Shown piece after piece: positions 62,210-64,000 of a DNA stretch of 64,000 nt. Numbering within the stretch: position 1 is the stretch's first letter; every line of letters starts with the position of its first letter. Below the pieces are notes generated by a model. That model saw only the letters and a list, made by a program, of their open reading frames with translations, had not been told where the DNA came from and ran no database searches. The stretch comes from an uncultured Bacilli bacterium (lineage in GTDB: Bacteria > Bacillota_I > Bacilli_A > RF39 > UBA660): contig CAKOHZ010000001.1 in assembly GCA_934086315.1 (NCBI GenBank), forward strand, positions 434,001 through 498,000, given 5' to 3'. Made by a program: the position numbers and the translations under genes.

Positions 62210-62905
62210 ATGAAAGTAACAATTATTATTCCATCGTATAATCCAACTGAAAAGATAATAAAATTAGTTAATGAACTTAAAAAGAATTTTAGTGATATTT
62301 TAATAGTCGATGATGGAAGTACTAATGAAGCAAAAAAGATTTATGAAAATTTATCTAATGTAAAAATTATATATCATGATGTAAATAAAGGAAAAGGAGA
62401 AGCATTAAAAACTGCTATAAAAAGTTTAAAAAATACTGATGCTTTTATAACAGTAGATGCAGACCTTCAACATAGTCCAAAAGATGTTTTAAGGATTCAA
62501 GAAGAGTTATTAAATAATGATATCATACTTGGTACAAGAAATTTCAATAAAAATAATATACCATTTACTAGTAAGTTTGGTAATAAGTTTTCATCACTTG
62601 TATTTAAAATTAAAACTGGTATAACTCTAAAAGATACACAAACAGGTCTTAGAGGAATAAACATGAAATATAAAGATTTATGTTTGAGTACAAATGGTAG
62701 TAGATATGAATATGAAATGAACTTTCTTTATAACTTAGCCAAGAATAAAATAAATTTCAAATGTATAGATATAGACACTATATATGAAAACAATAATAAA
62801 GGTTCACACTTTCATGCGATTAGAGATTCATTACTAATTCATAAATGGTTACTACCTTTGTTAATAATGCTGGTAATACTAATTATAATAATTATATTAC
62901 ATTAA
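62210..62905 (+). CDS. family 2 glycosyltransferase with C-terminal membrane anchor
   Basis: The 231-residue product has a GT-A fold: IIIPSYNPTEKI, LIVDDGSTN, DADLQHSPKDV (the DxD metal site), DTQTGLRG, and a C-terminal hydrophobic helix (about 212-231). It resembles dolichol-phosphate mannosyltransferase-like enzymes that transfer a sugar to a lipid carrier. It starts one base after the kinase stop, so the two are an operon. The substrate is unknown. Confidence 0.85.
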   Translation: MKVTIIIPSYNPTEKIIKLVNELKKNFSDILIVDDGSTNEAKKIYENLSNVKIIYHDVNKGKGEALKTAIKSLKNTDAFITVDADLQHSPKDVLRIQEELLNNDIILGTRNFNKNNIPFTSKFGNKFSSLVFKIKTGITLKDTQTGLRGINMKYKDLCLSTNGSRYEYEMNFLYNLAKNKINFKCIDIDTIYENNNKGSHFHAIRDSLLIHKWLLPLLIMLVILIIIIILH

Positions 62906-62917
62906 CTATAAGGAATT

Positions 62918-62940
62918 AAGAAGTACTAGTTACTTCTTTT
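62918..62940 (+). terminator. terminator of the kinase-glycosyltransferase pair
   Basis: AAGAAGTA (62918-62925) pairs with TACTTCTT (62931-62938), followed by T. Confidence 0.8.
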
Positions 62941-62947
62941 CAAATGT

Positions 62948-62976
62948 TTGACAAACAAAAAAATGAGTAGTATAAT
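62948..62976 (+). promoter_or_regulatory. promoter of the asnS T-box transcript
   Basis: TTGACA (62948-62953) and TATAAT (62971-62976) are 17 bases apart, a perfect consensus. Confidence 0.9.
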
Positions 62977-62982
62977 TGACGC

Positions 62983-63195
62983 ATAAATCTTTGAAGTGGA
63001 GAAGTAATATATAGATGTTTTAAAGAGAGTTAGTGGCTGGTGAAAACTAATAAAACTATATATATGAATAACACCACTGAGTGGAACATTGAAATTCTAG
63101 TAAATGTTCTCGGTTAATCCGTTATAAAAATAAAGTTAATAAGAGGGATGGTACCGTCTATTTTTAGACTCCTTGTACTATCTCTCTTTTTTTGA
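62983..63195 (+). ncRNA. T-box riboswitch of asnS, specifier AAC
   Basis: The leader has a Stem I region (about 62993-63085), the specifier AAC at 63070-63072 within GAATAACACC, matching asparagine, and the T-box AGGGATGGTACCGTC at 63143-63157. The terminator is AGAGGGATGGTAC (63142-63154) pairing with GTACTATCTCTCT, then T7. Uncharged tRNA-Asn would stabilise the antiterminator and allow asnS transcription. The specifier reading is consistent with the downstream gene; alternative frames of the loop cannot be excluded. Confidence 0.88.
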
Positions 63196-63215
63196 AGAAA
63201 GGAAAGTGAAAATAT

Positions 63216-64000
63216 ATGGACGTTAAAGATTTATTTAAAGATATTTTAAAGTACGAAAATAAAGACGTTACTTTAGAAGGCTGGGTTCGTAATAATAGAA
63301 ATCAATCAAATTTCGGATTCATTGATTTTAATGATGGAACTTATTTTCAAAGCTTACAATTAGTATATGAAAAAGAATTAAAAGGCTTTGATAGTATTAG
63401 TAAAATTAGAGTAGGAAGCGCTATAAGAGTAAATGGTACTATTGTTAAATCTGAAGGTAGTGGTCAAAGCCATGAAATGAAAGTTAAAAGTGTTGAAGTA
63501 TTAGGAGATTCACCTGAAGATTATCCAATTCAACCAAAAAGACATACAAGAGAATTCTTAAGAGAAGTAGCATACTTAAGACCAAGAACTAATTTATTTA
63601 ATGCAGTATTTAGAGTAAGAAGTGTAGCTGCTCAAGCAATACATGAATACTTCCAAAGTCATAACTATGTATATTTTCATAGTCCAATCATAACAGGAGC
63701 AGATTGTGAAGGATCAGGACAAATGTTCAAAATAACTACTCTTGATATGAATAATCTTCCTTTAGGGGAAGATAAAAAAGTTGATTTTAAGAAAGATTTG
63801 TTTGGTAAACAAACATATATAACAGGTTCTGGTCAACTTCATGGAGAAACTTTCGCTTTAGCGTACAAAAAGATATATACATTTGGTCCAACTATGAGAA
63901 CAGAAAACTCAAATACTAAAACACATGCTAATGAATTCTGGATGATTGAACCAGAAGTAGCATTCTGTGACCTAAATGGAATAATGGACATCGAAGAAGA
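63216..64000 (+). CDS. asnS: asparaginyl-tRNA synthetase (3' end outside window)
   Basis: The frame is open from ATG 63216 (GAAAGGAAAGTG upstream) to the window edge, 261 codons. It has the N-terminal OB-fold anticodon-binding domain (TLEGWVRNNRNQSNFGFIDFNDG), and the class II core beginning with TRTNLFNAVFRVRS, ITGADCEGSGQMF, TGSGQLHGETFALA and FGPTMRTENSNT. The ADCEG/GQLHGE pattern fits AsnRS rather than AspRS, in agreement with the AAC T-box. Confidence 0.95.
   Translation, partial: MDVKDLFKDILKYENKDVTLEGWVRNNRNQSNFGFIDFNDGTYFQSLQLVYEKELKGFDSISKIRVGSAIRVNGTIVKSEGSGQSHEMKVKSVEVLGDSPEDYPIQPKRHTREFLREVAYLRPRTNLFNAVFRVRSVAAQAIHEYFQSHNYVYFHSPIITGADCEGSGQMFKITTLDMNNLPLGEDKKVDFKKDLFGKQTYITGSGQLHGETFALAYKKIYTFGPTMRTENSNTKTHANEFWMIEPEVAFCDLNGIMDIEE

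Overview
The window is a stretch of bacterial chromosome, very AT-rich, with AGGAGG- or GGTGATAA-type ribosome binding sites, AGA- and TTA-rich codon use, and UGA as a genuine stop (for example at 12869-12871, 30780-30782 and 52241-52243). Gene content (RNase Y, RNase R, SecE/NusG/L11/L1, FtsA/FtsZ, ParE/ParC, T-box-controlled AsnRS, YutD, YunB, SpoVIF) points to a low-GC Bacillota of class Bacilli, perhaps one of the uncultured, small-genome gut lineages near RF39/Erysipelotrichales. The lineage is inference. YunB, SpoVIF, a SpoIID-domain protein and a CotS/YutH-like protein suggest a spore former or a descendant of one.

Layout: 0-4 kb holds the end of a SpoIID-domain gene, an anchored unknown protein and a VirD4-like coupling ATPase, possibly the tail of a type IV secretion-like locus. 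4-9 kb is a mixed block (rhodanese, VTT membrane protein, RmuC, radical SAM, UppP, small unknowns). 9.1-15.6 kb is a compact NAD salvage operon, pncA-pncB-nadE-x-x-nadD-pncC-nrtR-nadK. It starts at a strong promoter with two identical perfect palindromes (TGTTATTAA-N7-TTAATAACA), one enclosing the -10 box, and it encodes its own NrtR-like regulator. 15.6-22.6 kb has a D,D-carboxypeptidase, RluB, ferredoxin, YunB, YutD and disordered unknown proteins. 22.7-23.8 kb is an array of 12 tRNA genes, all with encoded CCA. 23.9-26.2 kb is a probable accessory patch: an orphan MvaI/BcnI-type endonuclease-like gene, an unknown gene and a DHH phosphoesterase.

26-38 kb continues with a PH-domain protein and second D,D-carboxypeptidase, RNase Y, SDR, thioredoxin-like genes including a thioredoxin-CcdA fusion, SpoVIF, a Fem transferase, enolase, SecG, RNase R (with a LysM-like insertion) and SmpB. 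38-43.5 kb carries secE-nusG and rplK-rplA, with a chagasin-like lipoprotein, rubrerythrin and an alcohol dehydrogenase between them. 43.5-46.3 kb is less conserved: DUF378, a LolA-like lipoprotein with an apparent AUA start, a decayed RhuM gene and a Nudix hydrolase. 46.3-54.7 kb has ftsA-ftsZ, an InlB-repeat surface protein, and a run of tRNA and RNA maturation genes (TrmH-family methylase, rimM, trmD, hisS). 54.7-64 kb has tRNA-Glu and tRNA-Ile on the minus strand, a DUF5684-like protein, parE-parC, a hybrid histidine kinase, a glycosyltransferase and a T-box leader ahead of asnS, which runs off the end.

No rRNA gene, CRISPR array, intact insertion sequence or integrase was seen. The points most worth a second look are the self-regulated NAD operon with its unexplained paralogue pair, the LysM-like insertion in RNase R, the clamp-binding-like C-terminus of ParC, the VirD4/SpoIID cluster, and the orphan endonuclease beside the tRNA array.
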